From: JADFRG01 sp046759305
GTDB lineage: Bacteria; Chloroflexota; Anaerolineae; Anaerolineales; E44-bin32
Length of the DNA stretch: 64,000 bases
Direction: 5' to 3'
Assembly (NCBI GenBank): GCA_046759305.1
Contig: JBHIBY010000001.1
Span: 1 to 64,000, forward strand
Under the pieces are notes generated by a model. It was not told the DNA's origin, searched no databases, and saw nothing but the letters and a program-made list of their open reading frames with translations. A program made the translations under genes and the position numbers. Positions 1 through 8,060 of this stretch are shown in pieces. Numbering within the stretch: position 1 is the first letter of the stretch; each line of letters begins with the position of its first letter.

Positions 1-241
1 GGCATACGGTGGTCTTGCCGGAGGCTTCCGGGCCGTAGATCTCGGTTACACGGCCGCGGGGAATCCCTCCGATTCCAAGAGCCAGGTCCAAGGGTAGTGA
101 TCCGGTCGGGATCGATTCCACTTCTAGATGCGTGGCCTCTCCTAGCCGCATTACGGCTCCTTCACCGAAGCGCTTCACGATATCCCCCAGCGCATCGGAC
201 AGTACTTCCTCTCGCTCGTTCTTTTTCCCCTTGCCGCCCAT
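1..241 (-). CDS. recA: Recombinase RecA, N-terminal part (runs off window edge)
   Basis: RecA forms the ATP-dependent filament on single-stranded DNA that drives strand exchange and LexA self-cleavage. Only the first 80 codons are in the window, starting at an ATG at 241. The visible protein has the usual lysine/glutamate-rich N-terminal helix, then the segment that leads into the Walker A loop (EIYGPEASGKTTV) near the cut end. A promoter and an SOS box lie immediately upstream, as expected for an SOS-induced recA. The identity is secure; the rest of the gene lies outside the window. Confidence 0.96.
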   Translation of the reverse strand, partial: MGGKGKKNEREEVLSDALGDIVKRFGEGAVMRLGEATHLEVESIPTGSLPLDLALGIGGIPRGRVTEIYGPEASGKTTVC

Positions 242-266
242 GATTTACTCCTTCAAATAAGGAACA

Positions 267-278
267 GAACATCTGTTC
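267..278. promoter_or_regulatory. LexA/DinR-type SOS box of recA
   Basis: A perfect palindrome GAACATCTGTTC lies 26 bp upstream of the recA start. It matches the Gram-positive-type LexA box (GAAC-N4-GTTC) and not the enterobacterial CTGT-N8-ACAG box. It sits just downstream of the -10 hexamer, where LexA binding would block transcription. A further GAAC half-site lies at 262-265. Confidence 0.85.
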
Positions 279-283
279 GATTT

Positions 284-311
284 AGTATAGCACAATCGTT
301 CTAGTTGTCAA
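284..311 (-). promoter_or_regulatory. recA promoter (-35 TTGACA, -10 TATACT)
   Basis: On the minus strand a consensus -35 TTGACA (306-311) is followed after 16 bp by TATACT (284-289). This is the best sigma-70-type promoter seen in the window. It lies 15 bp beyond the stop of the preceding operon, and the SOS box follows directly. No terminator hairpin separates the upstream operon from recA, so read-through is possible. Confidence 0.8.
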
Positions 312-325
312 ATACTTGTTGGGGG

Positions 326-1117
326 TCAGGAGCTCTGGCCGGAAGAACGAGGATCGAGAGAATGGATGGCCTCCCAGGCGATGACCCGGAGACGCCTCCA
401 AAGCCGATCGTCCACAATTCGCTCTGAGAAATCGATCCAATAAGGCTCAATTGCTTCCCATCTCGCCTTTGGGAGCATAAGCCACAGATGCAGGCGACGA
501 TCTAACTTTCTAGCTAATGCACTGCCGACCAGAACAGTTCGCCCTAGTTGATAGTGACGATTGCACGGGGGCGCAGGGTCATCCTTTTCAGGCCTGGATC
601 CGAAATCGAGCAAGTAAGAAAATCTTGAGATTTCTTCTACCCAGTAGCGGCAGCCGGCTTCCGATGTGTCAAGATGAATCTCAGGACACCGTTCCGAGCC
701 GTATCGGCTGCATCTTCCTGGTGCGGCCATATGCTTTGCTTCGACGAGTATGAGCTCGCTTTGGCCAAGCAGAAACAAGTCCACCTCGGTGCGCGGGCCG
801 GGGCCATCTATGTCTTCGAGGACCCGATCTAGTTGAGGTAGACCAAGTCCAGTCTGGTCGAATCCCCAATAATATGGAATGAGATCATCCGTGACCGTTT
901 CGATATTTGAACCCCATAGCGGAGTAAGCGACAGTAGATCAGCTAATGCAAGCGTCGGTTGTGCTCGCGGATATACACAGTTCCATAACAGAGCACTTTC
1001 TGAGCCAGAGCGCTTCATATCGTCTATGACACCCTGCGGTAGGACGCGAAAGACCGGCTCTTCAGAGCCGGTCAGGATCCCGTCCAGCCTGGGAACGATC
1101 GAGCGCGGTTGGGTCAA
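326..1117 (-). CDS. Putative PD-(D/E)XK-like nuclease-fold protein
   Basis: The product has 263 residues and no name I can assign with certainty. Around residues 111-130 it has an Asp (D113), a short beta-strand spacing and then E126-A-K128 in the segment LILVEAKHM. That is the layout of the PD-(D/E)XK nuclease active site. A cysteine set (C136, C144, C156) follows. The start is a TTG that overlaps the tal-pgi stop by 4 bp, so it is probably translationally coupled as the last gene of the pentose-phosphate operon. It could be a solitary restriction-type endonuclease or repair enzyme. No methyltransferase is next to it. The fold assignment is inferred from the motif only. Confidence 0.5.
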   Translation of the reverse strand: MTQPRSIVPRLDGILTGSEEPVFRVLPQGVIDDMKRSGSESALLWNCVYPRAQPTLALADLLSLTPLWGSNIETVTDDLIPYYWGFDQTGLGLPQLDRVLEDIDGPGPRTEVDLFLLGQSELILVEAKHMAAPGRCSRYGSERCPEIHLDTSEAGCRYWVEEISRFSYLLDFGSRPEKDDPAPPCNRHYQLGRTVLVGSALARKLDRRLHLWLMLPKARWEAIEPYWIDFSERIVDDRLWRRLRVIAWEAIHSLDPRSSGQSS

Positions 1118-3867
1118 CTCCTATCCTCAGTCATTCGAGTCTCGATCTCTTTAGCGCTTTCCGGAGTGATGCCAGCCCGATCAGCAAGTGCTTTGAGGAA
1201 AGCATCCATTCCCCCAGGCGCACGCAAACCTACTCCGCAAACCTCTCCACCGGCATCCTTGATTTGCTCGAAATCTGCAAGCATCGAGGCCGTTTGCAGA
1301 TCGCTGTACGTCATTCCACCGTTCGGTAATTCCAATGATTGTTTTGGCTCGCCCGTGACTAACAAAGAGTAGCCATCGGCGAGCTTGGCTTCAGGAGGCC
1401 TGCCGAATTCAAAGGTGACCCATGCTCGTCGAGTCTTGTCCAGTTCCTCACGCAATGCAGTCAGGGCTCCCCGAATCGATCGTGAAGGAGCCTGATACAG
1501 ACCGATGAAGAGCGACCTTCCCTCACCCAGGTGTTCAATGATCAAAGCGGCAGCTTTATCTAGATCGGAAAGCCCATCACGGACCTGGCCGCGCCAGCTC
1601 CACCACACTGAACCATAATCTGCTTCCCAATCTGGCTTCGGTAGTCTGAAGTCGCCCTTCTTCTTATGCCTTTCGACCATCTTCGACAAGCGTTCTGAGG
1701 CCGGAACTTGAGCGGCGCCCGCATAGGTTGGGGTGATTAGGAGATGTGCCGCGACGCCGACACCGACCTCCCACCGAACGGACTCTGAACCAAGACCGAG
1801 CAATCCGGGCTCGTTTTGCAGGACGACAAGCGGCAGATCCTGAGCCCGCAACCCGCCTTCGAGCTCTCCATCCAATCGAAGGTAAATCAGAGTCGCGTCA
1901 TCGTGAGCTTGTGGAAGTCCGACCTGCACAGGCAATTGGGCGCGAGCCTTGATGTAACTCGCGAGCCACTCGGCCCGGTTCTGGATTGCTGAATCGGCAA
2001 TCAAGTATGTCGGTTCGTCGGCAGCAGCCAGGACAGCGCCTAGATACAAGCCGGGGTTGCGCGCAATAGTGGTCCCATGCGAGCTGTACCCCCTCATCAA
2101 TTCGGCGCCATCGGCGAGCTCAGCCGGGTCACCTCCAAGCAGGGCGGCAAGAAGGAACCCACTAGCTGATACAGGAACTTTAGAGCTATGGTTCCACTCG
2201 GGTAGGCTCCCGACATTGTGCTCGCTCGCCCATTCCGCAAGCTGTGAGCCCTCTGGGGTCAGGCAAAGGAAATGCGTTCGAGCATCATCGCCGAGTCGGT
2301 TCCCCGCCCGACGCCAGACGCCAGCCAATTTGGCCATAGTCGCCGGATCGACCAGAGCATGGCTTTCGACCACAAACATTGTTGATTCGACCGGAGTCTG
2401 CCGAGCAAAGCTGCGCTGCTCACTGGGATCCAGGGTAGAAAGCGGCACGATAGTTCGATCTCCATCAATGGATTCCCACAGGGCCGTTTGAGCTTTGCCC
2501 TCGCCAATCCAGCCGATTCGCTCAATATTCTCGGTGTCAGCCTTCCGCATAAGCCGATCGATATCCTTGAGATGGGAATCTATATCGGTGTCGAGCCACT
2601 CGAGGCGCATTTTGATGACCGACCCACCGCGCGTTTCAGGCCAAAGTTCCGGATCGACCCTCCAGAAACGCTGGGCTACCCGATCGACATTCAGGCGCTC
2701 GATGTATCGCATAACCTGGGGGAATATAAGATCAAGCTCACCGCGCATCCCCTCCGCACGGTCTCCGGTTGTTTCGAGCAATGAAGCATAAGCCTCCGCA
2801 AATGCACGCACGCCATCACGCTCCAGATCGGCAGTGATTTCATGGATCGAGATTCCGAGTGCCGTAAGCGCCTGCAGTTGGGCCCGCGCGTCTGAGATAC
2901 CGGTATCGAGACTGGCCTCTGCGGTTCCGTGATCTCGGAATGCATCCAGTGTATTTGGCGGGACCGTGTTTACCGTGTGTTGGCCGATGAGCTCATCGAT
3001 ATAAAGCACATCGGAATAGGATGGGTTCTTCGTACTGGTGGATGCCCAGAGCGGCCGTTGCAAACGGGCGCCGGATTCGCTCAGCCTCTTAAAACGTGGG
3101 CCTTCGAATACCAATTTAAATTGCGCATAGGCCATTTTCGCATTGGAGATTGCTGCCTTGCCCAGCAGAGCACGAGCGCGTTCTGCCCCGGGCCCTTCCT
3201 CCTGAATAATTGCCTCCAATTTGCCATCCACAGCCGAGTCGACCCTTGAGACGAAGAAGGAGGCGACCGAGGCCACGTGCTGTAGCGACTCACCCTCCTC
3301 CATCCGACGCTCCAAGCCTCGAATATAGGCCTCCATAACCTCCGAATAGCGCTCAAGCGAGAAGATCAATGTAACGTTGACGTTGATTCCTTCGAAGATT
3401 GCCTGTTCGATTGCAGGCACGCCCTCCGGTGTAGCGGGGATCTTGACCATGAGATTTGGACGATTCACCCACTCCCAGAGCCTGCGAGCTTCTTCGAGTG
3501 TCTGCTCTGTGTCAGCCGCCAGTTCGGGATTCACTTCGATCGATACGAATCCATCTCTGCCGTCCGTACCCTCGTAGAGGGGAAGGAAGAGATCGGTTGC
3601 GGTGCGAATGTCTTCAACCGCCAGGACCTCGAAGATCTGCTCGGCGCTCATTCCTGCATGAGCAAGCGGCCGCATCGCAGGCAAGTAAAGCTCTGATTCA
3701 CCAATGGCTTGCTGGAAGATGGAGGGATTGGAAGTGACGCCGCGAATTTCGTTGGCCTGGATCAGACCTGCCAGCTCACCATCCTCAAGCAGATCGCGCC
3801 GGATGTAGTCAAGCCAGAAGGACTGCCCCAGTTGATAAGCACGTTGGATTCTGTTTTCGTTCGACAT
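1114..3867 (-). CDS. tal-pgi: Bifunctional transaldolase / glucose-6-phosphate isomerase
   Basis: This is a 917-residue fusion. Residues 1 to about 370 are a transaldolase with the TSNPSIF segment and the Schiff-base lysine K142 in NLMVKIPAT. Residues from about 380 to the end are a glucose-6-phosphate isomerase of the divergent type, recognisable by the SSHGTTIARNPGLYLGAVLA segment. One polypeptide would join the non-oxidative pentose-phosphate pathway to glucose-6-P/fructose-6-P interconversion in the cytosol. Such Tal-Pgi fusions are known from several bacterial groups, including Chloroflexota. The gene lies 42 bp behind tkt in the same direction and overlaps the next gene by 4 bp, so the three form one operon. 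The start is an ATG at 3867. Confidence 0.95.
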   Translation of the reverse strand: MSNENRIQRAYQLGQSFWLDYIRRDLLEDGELAGLIQANEIRGVTSNPSIFQQAIGESELYLPAMRPLAHAGMSAEQIFEVLAVEDIRTATDLFLPLYEGTDGRDGFVSIEVNPELAADTEQTLEEARRLWEWVNRPNLMVKIPATPEGVPAIEQAIFEGINVNVTLIFSLERYSEVMEAYIRGLERRMEEGESLQHVASVASFFVSRVDSAVDGKLEAIIQEEGPGAERARALLGKAAISNAKMAYAQFKLVFEGPRFKRLSESGARLQRPLWASTSTKNPSYSDVLYIDELIGQHTVNTVPPNTLDAFRDHGTAEASLDTGISDARAQLQALTALGISIHEITADLERDGVRAFAEAYASLLETTGDRAEGMRGELDLIFPQVMRYIERLNVDRVAQRFWRVDPELWPETRGGSVIKMRLEWLDTDIDSHLKDIDRLMRKADTENIERIGWIGEGKAQTALWESIDGDRTIVPLSTLDPSEQRSFARQTPVESTMFVVESHALVDPATMAKLAGVWRRAGNRLGDDARTHFLCLTPEGSQLAEWASEHNVGSLPEWNHSSKVPVSASGFLLAALLGGDPAELADGAELMRGYSSHGTTIARNPGLYLGAVLAAADEPTYLIADSAIQNRAEWLASYIKARAQLPVQVGLPQAHDDATLIYLRLDGELEGGLRAQDLPLVVLQNEPGLLGLGSESVRWEVGVGVAAHLLITPTYAGAAQVPASERLSKMVERHKKKGDFRLPKPDWEADYGSVWWSWRGQVRDGLSDLDKAAALIIEHLGEGRSLFIGLYQAPSRSIRGALTALREELDKTRRAWVTFEFGRPPEAKLADGYSLLVTGEPKQSLELPNGGMTYSDLQTASMLADFEQIKDAGGEVCGVGLRAPGGMDAFLKALADRAGITPESAKEIETRMTEDRS

Positions 3868-3909
3868 GGAGCCCTGTAATTACATGAACGAAATAGCCCG
3901 GGAACTCAC

Positions 3910-5907
3910 CTAATTGCCGCGGGCAAGCAGCTGCTGCGCTTCCTCCACCACCCGCTCCCAAGTCAAACCAAGCTTCTCGTAAATTTCCTCATAAGGTGCC
4001 GACGCTCCAAAACGGTCGAGCCCAATCACCACTCCACCATCACCGACCCAGCGTTCCCAGCCTAATGGTGAGGCGGCTTCAATCGCTACCCGCGCGCGGA
4101 TTTCCGTCGGCAGCACTTCTTGCCGGTACTCGTCCGACTGCTCCTGGAAAAGCTCCCAGGATGGAAAAGATATCAGCCGAACAGAGTTGCCACTGGCTGC
4201 CAGCTCTTCCCCGGCCTTAACGATAAGGCTCAGTTCAGACCCTGAGGCCATAAGGATGACTTCTGGCGGACCCTCGCCAATGTCGGCGAGCACATAGGCA
4301 CCACGCATCAGGCTTTTCGCTGAAGCGAGGCCTAGAGTTGGGACGCTCTGTCTGGTGAGTGCCAAAGCGGTCGGACTGGATGAACGTTGCAGCGCTGCGA
4401 GCCAGGCGTACGCGGTTTCATTGGCGTCACCCGGCCGAATCACCGTTAGATTGGGGATCGCTCTCAAGCCGGGTAGTTGCTCGATGGGCTGGTGCGTGGG
4501 TCCGTCTTCGCCAAGCCCGATCGAATCATGCGTAAACACATAAATGACCTGCTGACGCATTAAGGCTGCCAACCGAATGGAATGCTTCATGTAGTCGGAG
4601 AATATCAGGAACGTCCCTCCGTATGGTATCAAGCCTCCATAGAGCGCCATGCCGCTCAGCATGCCGCCCATTGCATGTTCGCGCACGCCAAAATGAATGT
4701 AGCGGCCTTCCCGATTTTCAAGCGAGAAGGATTCTTCGCCTTGAATGTCAGTCTTGTTCGATCCGGTCAGATCTGCCGAGCCGCCAATCAGCTCTGGCAA
4801 GGCTTTTGCCAGGGCGTTCAGCACCTTGCCGGAGGAAGCCCTAGTAGCCATTCCATCGGCATCAAATACAGGCAACTGTGCTTCGATTTCCTGAGGCAGA
4901 TGCCCTGCCTGCACTCGATCCCAGGTCTCGGCCAATTCTCCGTTCGCAGCGCGATATTCGTTCATCATCTCGAGCCAGGCCCGCCGCTTTTCGCGTCCCT
5001 GATCCGCTGCGGAGGCAAAGTGCTCTCCAACATCCTCCGGCACAAGGAACTGTGGTTCTAATGGCCAGCCAAGATTCTCTTTTGCGGCCTCCAGCTCTTC
5101 ATCTCCCGGTGGCTCGCCATGTGCGGCTGCAGTGTCTTGTTTATTCGGCATTCCGTACCCGATGTGAGTCCTGCAAACAATTAAGGATGGCCTGGGATCC
5201 TGCTTTGCAGCAACGATTGCGCGATCGACTTCATCTAGCTTGAGCACGTCTTCGACAAACGATAGGTGCCACCCGTAGGCTTCAAATCGAGCCGCGCGGT
5301 TCTCCGTGAAGGTAAGCTCGGTGCTGCCATCGATAGAGATGCGGTTGTCGTCATAGAGATAGACGAGGCGTCCTAGCTTTAGATGTCCCGCAAGAGAAGC
5401 TGCTTCTGAAGCAATGCCTTCCATTAGATCGCCATCAGAGACGATGGCATAGACATTGTGGTCAATGATGGGAAAGCCATCGCGATTGTAAGTAGCTGCC
5501 ATGTGCTCTGCGGCAAGAGCCATACCGGCTCCGTTTGCAAATCCCTGGCCAAGCGGCCCGGTCGTTGTTTCCACTCCCGGGGCTTCGCCGTATTCGGGGT
5601 GGCCGGGTGTCATGCTCCCCCACTGTCGGAATCGTTGAATTTCTTTCATCGGCAACTCGTATCCTACGAGATGCAGCATTGAATAGAGCAGCATGGACCC
5701 ATGTCCGGCCGAGAGCACAAAGCGGTCTCGATTCGGCCAATTTGGATCTTGAGGGTCGAAATTCATGTGACGCGTCCAAAGGATGTAGGCAAGTGGAGCC
5801 ACGCCCATCGGTAGTCCAGGGTGTCCAGAATTAGCTTTCTGTACCGCGTCTGCGGCCAAAAAGCGGATGGTGTTGATAGATCGGTTGGCGAGTTCGGTCT
5901 CCGTCAT
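3910..5907 (-). CDS. tkt: Transketolase
   Basis: The product is 665 residues, the normal length for the thiamine-diphosphate enzyme that moves two-carbon units between pentose-phosphate sugars. It shows the N-terminal KANSGHPGLPMG segment, the GHGSMLLYS segment and the ThDP/Mg-binding stretch VSDGDLMEG...YDDN. The pyrimidine-domain stretch with GLGEDGPTHQPIEQL is also present. It precedes tal-pgi, so both non-oxidative branch enzymes and Pgi are made together. The hydrolase gene ends only 10 bp upstream. Confidence 0.97.
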   Translation of the reverse strand: MTETELANRSINTIRFLAADAVQKANSGHPGLPMGVAPLAYILWTRHMNFDPQDPNWPNRDRFVLSAGHGSMLLYSMLHLVGYELPMKEIQRFRQWGSMTPGHPEYGEAPGVETTTGPLGQGFANGAGMALAAEHMAATYNRDGFPIIDHNVYAIVSDGDLMEGIASEAASLAGHLKLGRLVYLYDDNRISIDGSTELTFTENRAARFEAYGWHLSFVEDVLKLDEVDRAIVAAKQDPRPSLIVCRTHIGYGMPNKQDTAAAHGEPPGDEELEAAKENLGWPLEPQFLVPEDVGEHFASAADQGREKRRAWLEMMNEYRAANGELAETWDRVQAGHLPQEIEAQLPVFDADGMATRASSGKVLNALAKALPELIGGSADLTGSNKTDIQGEESFSLENREGRYIHFGVREHAMGGMLSGMALYGGLIPYGGTFLIFSDYMKHSIRLAALMRQQVIYVFTHDSIGLGEDGPTHQPIEQLPGLRAIPNLTVIRPGDANETAYAWLAALQRSSSPTALALTRQSVPTLGLASAKSLMRGAYVLADIGEGPPEVILMASGSELSLIVKAGEELAASGNSVRLISFPSWELFQEQSDEYRQEVLPTEIRARVAIEAASPLGWERWVGDGGVVIGLDRFGASAPYEEIYEKLGLTWERVVEEAQQLLARGN

Positions 5908-5917
5908 TGCACTCTCA

Positions 5918-6595
5918 CTAGGTGGGTTGTTTGTCCCTCTCTTCTGGTACGGGAAATTCGGTGCTTAGCCAGGATTTGAGATTCTTGAGGCATTGCACCC
6001 CAAGCTTGTGGCCAACGTCGGCTTCGCAAAACGTTACGGGAACCTCTTCTTTTCGAAGACGTTCAGCATCCGAGCGAGCAATGTCAATTGGAATAAAAGT
6101 GTCTTTCGTGCCATGACCCCAGTAAACGGGAATGCCGCGCAATGGTGAGAGGTCGCCCTTTGGAAGGTGACCTGATATGCCAATAATCCCGGCAGGCGGA
6201 CGTGACATTGGCTTCATCGAAGCCGCGAAAGACATGGCGGTCCCATTGCTAAAGCCCATGAGAATCATGCGCTCGCTCGCGATATCGAAATTGACTTCTA
6301 AATAGTTAAAAAGTTCCTCGATCAGGCCGATCGCCTCATCAAATTCTGAAATCGATGGTGGCCACGCTTTGATGGTTGGATTCCATGCATACCCCCCTTG
6401 CAGCACCGCATGAGGTGCCCTTGGCGCCACCACCAAACCGGATTTGGGAAGAGCCGATTCGAGGCTCCACATCACATTCTCGTCTCCGCTCAGCCCGTGC
6501 AGCATCACAATGGGTGGGATTTGATCGTCCTCGGCCAATCTCAGGCGGAAGGCAAGGGGCGCCTGATCGGTGCCCACTTCAACGAATCGGCTCAC
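5918..6595 (-). CDS. Alpha/beta hydrolase, phospholipase/carboxylesterase family
   Basis: The product is 225 residues with an alpha/beta-hydrolase layout. It has an oxyanion-side HGLSGDE segment (33-39), nucleophile S116 in GFSNG, D165 in HGTKD and H196 near the C-terminus. This is the catalytic triad pattern of the small carboxylesterase/phospholipase (YpfH/thioesterase-like) family. The substrate cannot be told from sequence. The start is a GTG at 6595 with an AAGG ribosome site 7 nt upstream. That start region is the last of three related repeat units (see the repeat entry). The gene is tightly followed by tkt. Confidence 0.85.
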   Translation of the reverse strand: MSRFVEVGTDQAPLAFRLRLAEDDQIPPIVMLHGLSGDENVMWSLESALPKSGLVVAPRAPHAVLQGGYAWNPTIKAWPPSISEFDEAIGLIEELFNYLEVNFDIASERMILMGFSNGTAMSFAASMKPMSRPPAGIIGISGHLPKGDLSPLRGIPVYWGHGTKDTFIPIDIARSDAERLRKEEVPVTFCEADVGHKLGVQCLKNLKSWLSTEFPVPEERDKQPT

Positions 6596-6657
6596 AGCAG
6601 AACCTTGGGGATTGATAAAGACGCCCAGTCGGTGCCCGCCTCAGGGTATCGGCTCAC
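6592..6657 (-). CDS. Candidate leader mini-ORF 2 (21 codons)
   Basis: A GTG-started reading frame of 21 residues begins SRYPEAGTDW, which parallels the hydrolase N-terminus SRFVEVGTDQ. It has its own AAGG ribosome site. Its TGA overlaps the hydrolase GTG as GTGA, the arrangement seen in translational coupling. It may be a degenerate duplicate without function or a leader peptide that sets translation of the hydrolase. Confidence 0.35.
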   Translation of the reverse strand: MSRYPEAGTDWASLSIPKVLL

Positions 6658-6722
6658 CCGATAACCTTGGAGGGTGGAAGGGGTGTCTTGTCGTGGGATC
6701 CTACTTGATCGAATCGGTTCAC
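6654..6722 (-). CDS. Candidate leader mini-ORF 1 (22 codons)
   Basis: This is the outermost unit of the tandem repeat. It is a GTG-started frame of 22 residues beginning NRFDQVGS, preceded by AAAGG. Its TGA overlaps the GTG of the next mini-ORF as GTGA, so the chain mini-ORF 1, mini-ORF 2, hydrolase is linked by two successive 4-bp overlaps. Function is unproven. Confidence 0.3.
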   Translation of the reverse strand: MNRFDQVGSHDKTPLPPSKVIG

Positions 6723-6773
6723 AGACTAACCTTTGGGGTCGGAGAAATTTCGTTCATCCAAGCCAGTCGAGGA

Positions 6774-7112
6774 TCAATCGGTGTCACCAAGTAAGCGCGC
6801 TACGATCAGTTCGGCATCCTTTAGCGGATCTTCCGAGTGCGGAAGCTCGTGATCCTCGCTAACCTGTTCGGTTAGACGCCCAGCCGCGGATCGTAGTTCT
6901 TGCGAGACCTCTGTGTTGCTCTCCAGCCAACGAAGGTGCGAATAAGCACCTCGACTGCGGCTTTTTGGATAGCTGGTGGCGATGGCCCACCCGGCTGCGC
7001 GCCGAGCACACACTCGAGCGCGGCCCTCTTTTCCGTGTTCCCTTGCAGCCCGAGCGTAGGCAAGCTCGGCCTCGATTCGTGCTCTGGAATCTACCGGCTT
7101 TGATGCTACCAC
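6774..7112 (-). CDS. Conserved-looking hypothetical protein (112 aa, helical)
   Basis: I do not recognise this family. The predicted protein is rich in Ala, Arg and Glu. It has a central stretch ARVCARRAAGWAIATSYP and looks mostly alpha-helical, with no signal peptide or membrane segment. It is read in the same direction as the hydrolase/tkt genes and ends 51 bp before the first mini-ORF. It could therefore be the first gene of that operon. The start is taken as GTG at 7112, without a clear ribosome site. Its reality is fairly likely, because the frame shows normal composition and no competing gene. Confidence 0.6.
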   Translation of the reverse strand: MVASKPVDSRARIEAELAYARAAREHGKEGRARVCARRAAGWAIATSYPKSRSRGAYSHLRWLESNTEVSQELRSAAGRLTEQVSEDHELPHSEDPLKDAELIVARLLGDTD

Positions 7113-7215
7113 AGGGCAGAGTTTCGGTTCCTCGGCTGATCCAAACGCATGCGAGGCGAGCCACTTGCCCGCCTCGCGGTTGTCCGCTTTTTGCTATGCC
7201 AATTTCATCAATTGC

Positions 7216-7878
7216 TCAGAAAGTAATTCCCACACTCCCGCGCGCAATATGATCCAAAAATTCCTTGCGGGTCACTTCGTTGTTGGAAAAGGTCCCGCAG
7301 AGCGCGCTCGTTACCATACGGGCATTGGCCTTCTTCACCCCGCGCATCATCGAACAAAGGTGAAGTCCATCGATCACAACTGCGACTCCATGTGGATGTA
7401 ACGCAGTTTCCAGAAAGTCTGAGATTTGGCGCGTCATGCGCTCCTGCACCTGCAAGCGTCTGGCAAATAGATCCACAACCCGCGGAATCTTTGAGAGCCC
7501 GATGACTTTGCCTTTAGGCAGATATGCCACGTGGGCCTTCCCGATGAAGGGAAGCATGTGATGTTCACACATGCTGTAAAACTCGATATCCCTCACCAGC
7601 ACCATCTCATCATAATCAACATCGAAGATGGCATCGTTGATCATCTTGTCAGGATCTACACGGTAGCCGGCGAGCAGTTCGTCATACATGCGCGCTACTC
7701 GCTCGGGGGTGCGTTGCAGACCTTCCCGACCTATATCTTCTCCTACAGCTCCAAGGAGCTCGCGCACCGCGTCTTCAATTTCAGGTCGCGTGACTCCCAC
7801 GCCACCAAAGAGCTCAGCAGCGGCTTCGATCTCCTTCTTATGTTCAAGGGTATTTAGATGATCGCGTATTTCCGTCAT
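7216..7878 (-). CDS. folE: GTP cyclohydrolase I
   Basis: This is the first step of tetrahydrofolate/pterin synthesis: GTP to 7,8-dihydroneopterin triphosphate. The 220-residue protein has the zinc ligands C104 and H107 in MCEHHMLPF and C175 in HLCSMMRGV. It also has the LSKIPRVVDLFARRLQVQERMT core typical of type I enzymes. I start at the ATG at 7878, because a GGAGG site lies 6 nt before it; a TTG four codons upstream overlaps that site. The gene is divergent from the pteridine-reductase-like SDR, folB and folK across 182 bp. Confidence 0.97.
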   Translation of the reverse strand: MTEIRDHLNTLEHKKEIEAAAELFGGVGVTRPEIEDAVRELLGAVGEDIGREGLQRTPERVARMYDELLAGYRVDPDKMINDAIFDVDYDEMVLVRDIEFYSMCEHHMLPFIGKAHVAYLPKGKVIGLSKIPRVVDLFARRLQVQERMTRQISDFLETALHPHGVAVVIDGLHLCSMMRGVKKANARMVTSALCGTFSNNEVTRKEFLDHIARGSVGITF

Positions 7879-8048
7879 GCTATCCTCCAAGATAGTTAGA
7901 CGCCGTCATGATGTCGGAGCTTACCATAATTCGGTCCGCACCCAGGGCATCAGCATCGACTGCTCGGTACCGAATAATCTTATCGACAACTTTGAACCTT
8001 AGGTATCACAAACAATCGTTTTATGTCGGGCCGCTGTCATGCCCGAAG

Positions 8049-8054
8049 TAGAAT
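8049..8054 (+). promoter_or_regulatory. -10 element placing a leaderless start
   Basis: TAGAAT lies exactly 6 nt before the ATG of the following gene, with no ribosome site between them. Transcription would begin at or next to the ATG, giving a leaderless mRNA. The -35 region is not consensus. Confidence 0.45.
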
Positions 8055-8060
8055 ACCAAT

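Larger units (their letters stand above)
6586..6738. repeat. Three degenerate tandem units duplicating the hydrolase 5' end
   Basis: Three units start at 6586, 6648 and 6713 (period 62-65 bp). Each carries ATCGG(C/T)TCAC, a 5-nt spacer and AACCTT(T)GG on the plus strand. On the minus strand this is an AAGG ribosome site followed by GTG-(A)-CCGAT. Similarity continues into the coding part, where all three encode something like (S/N)RxxxxxG(T/S). The unit nearest the gene is the real start of the hydrolase; the two outer ones look like diverged tandem copies of the start region. Confidence 0.75.
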
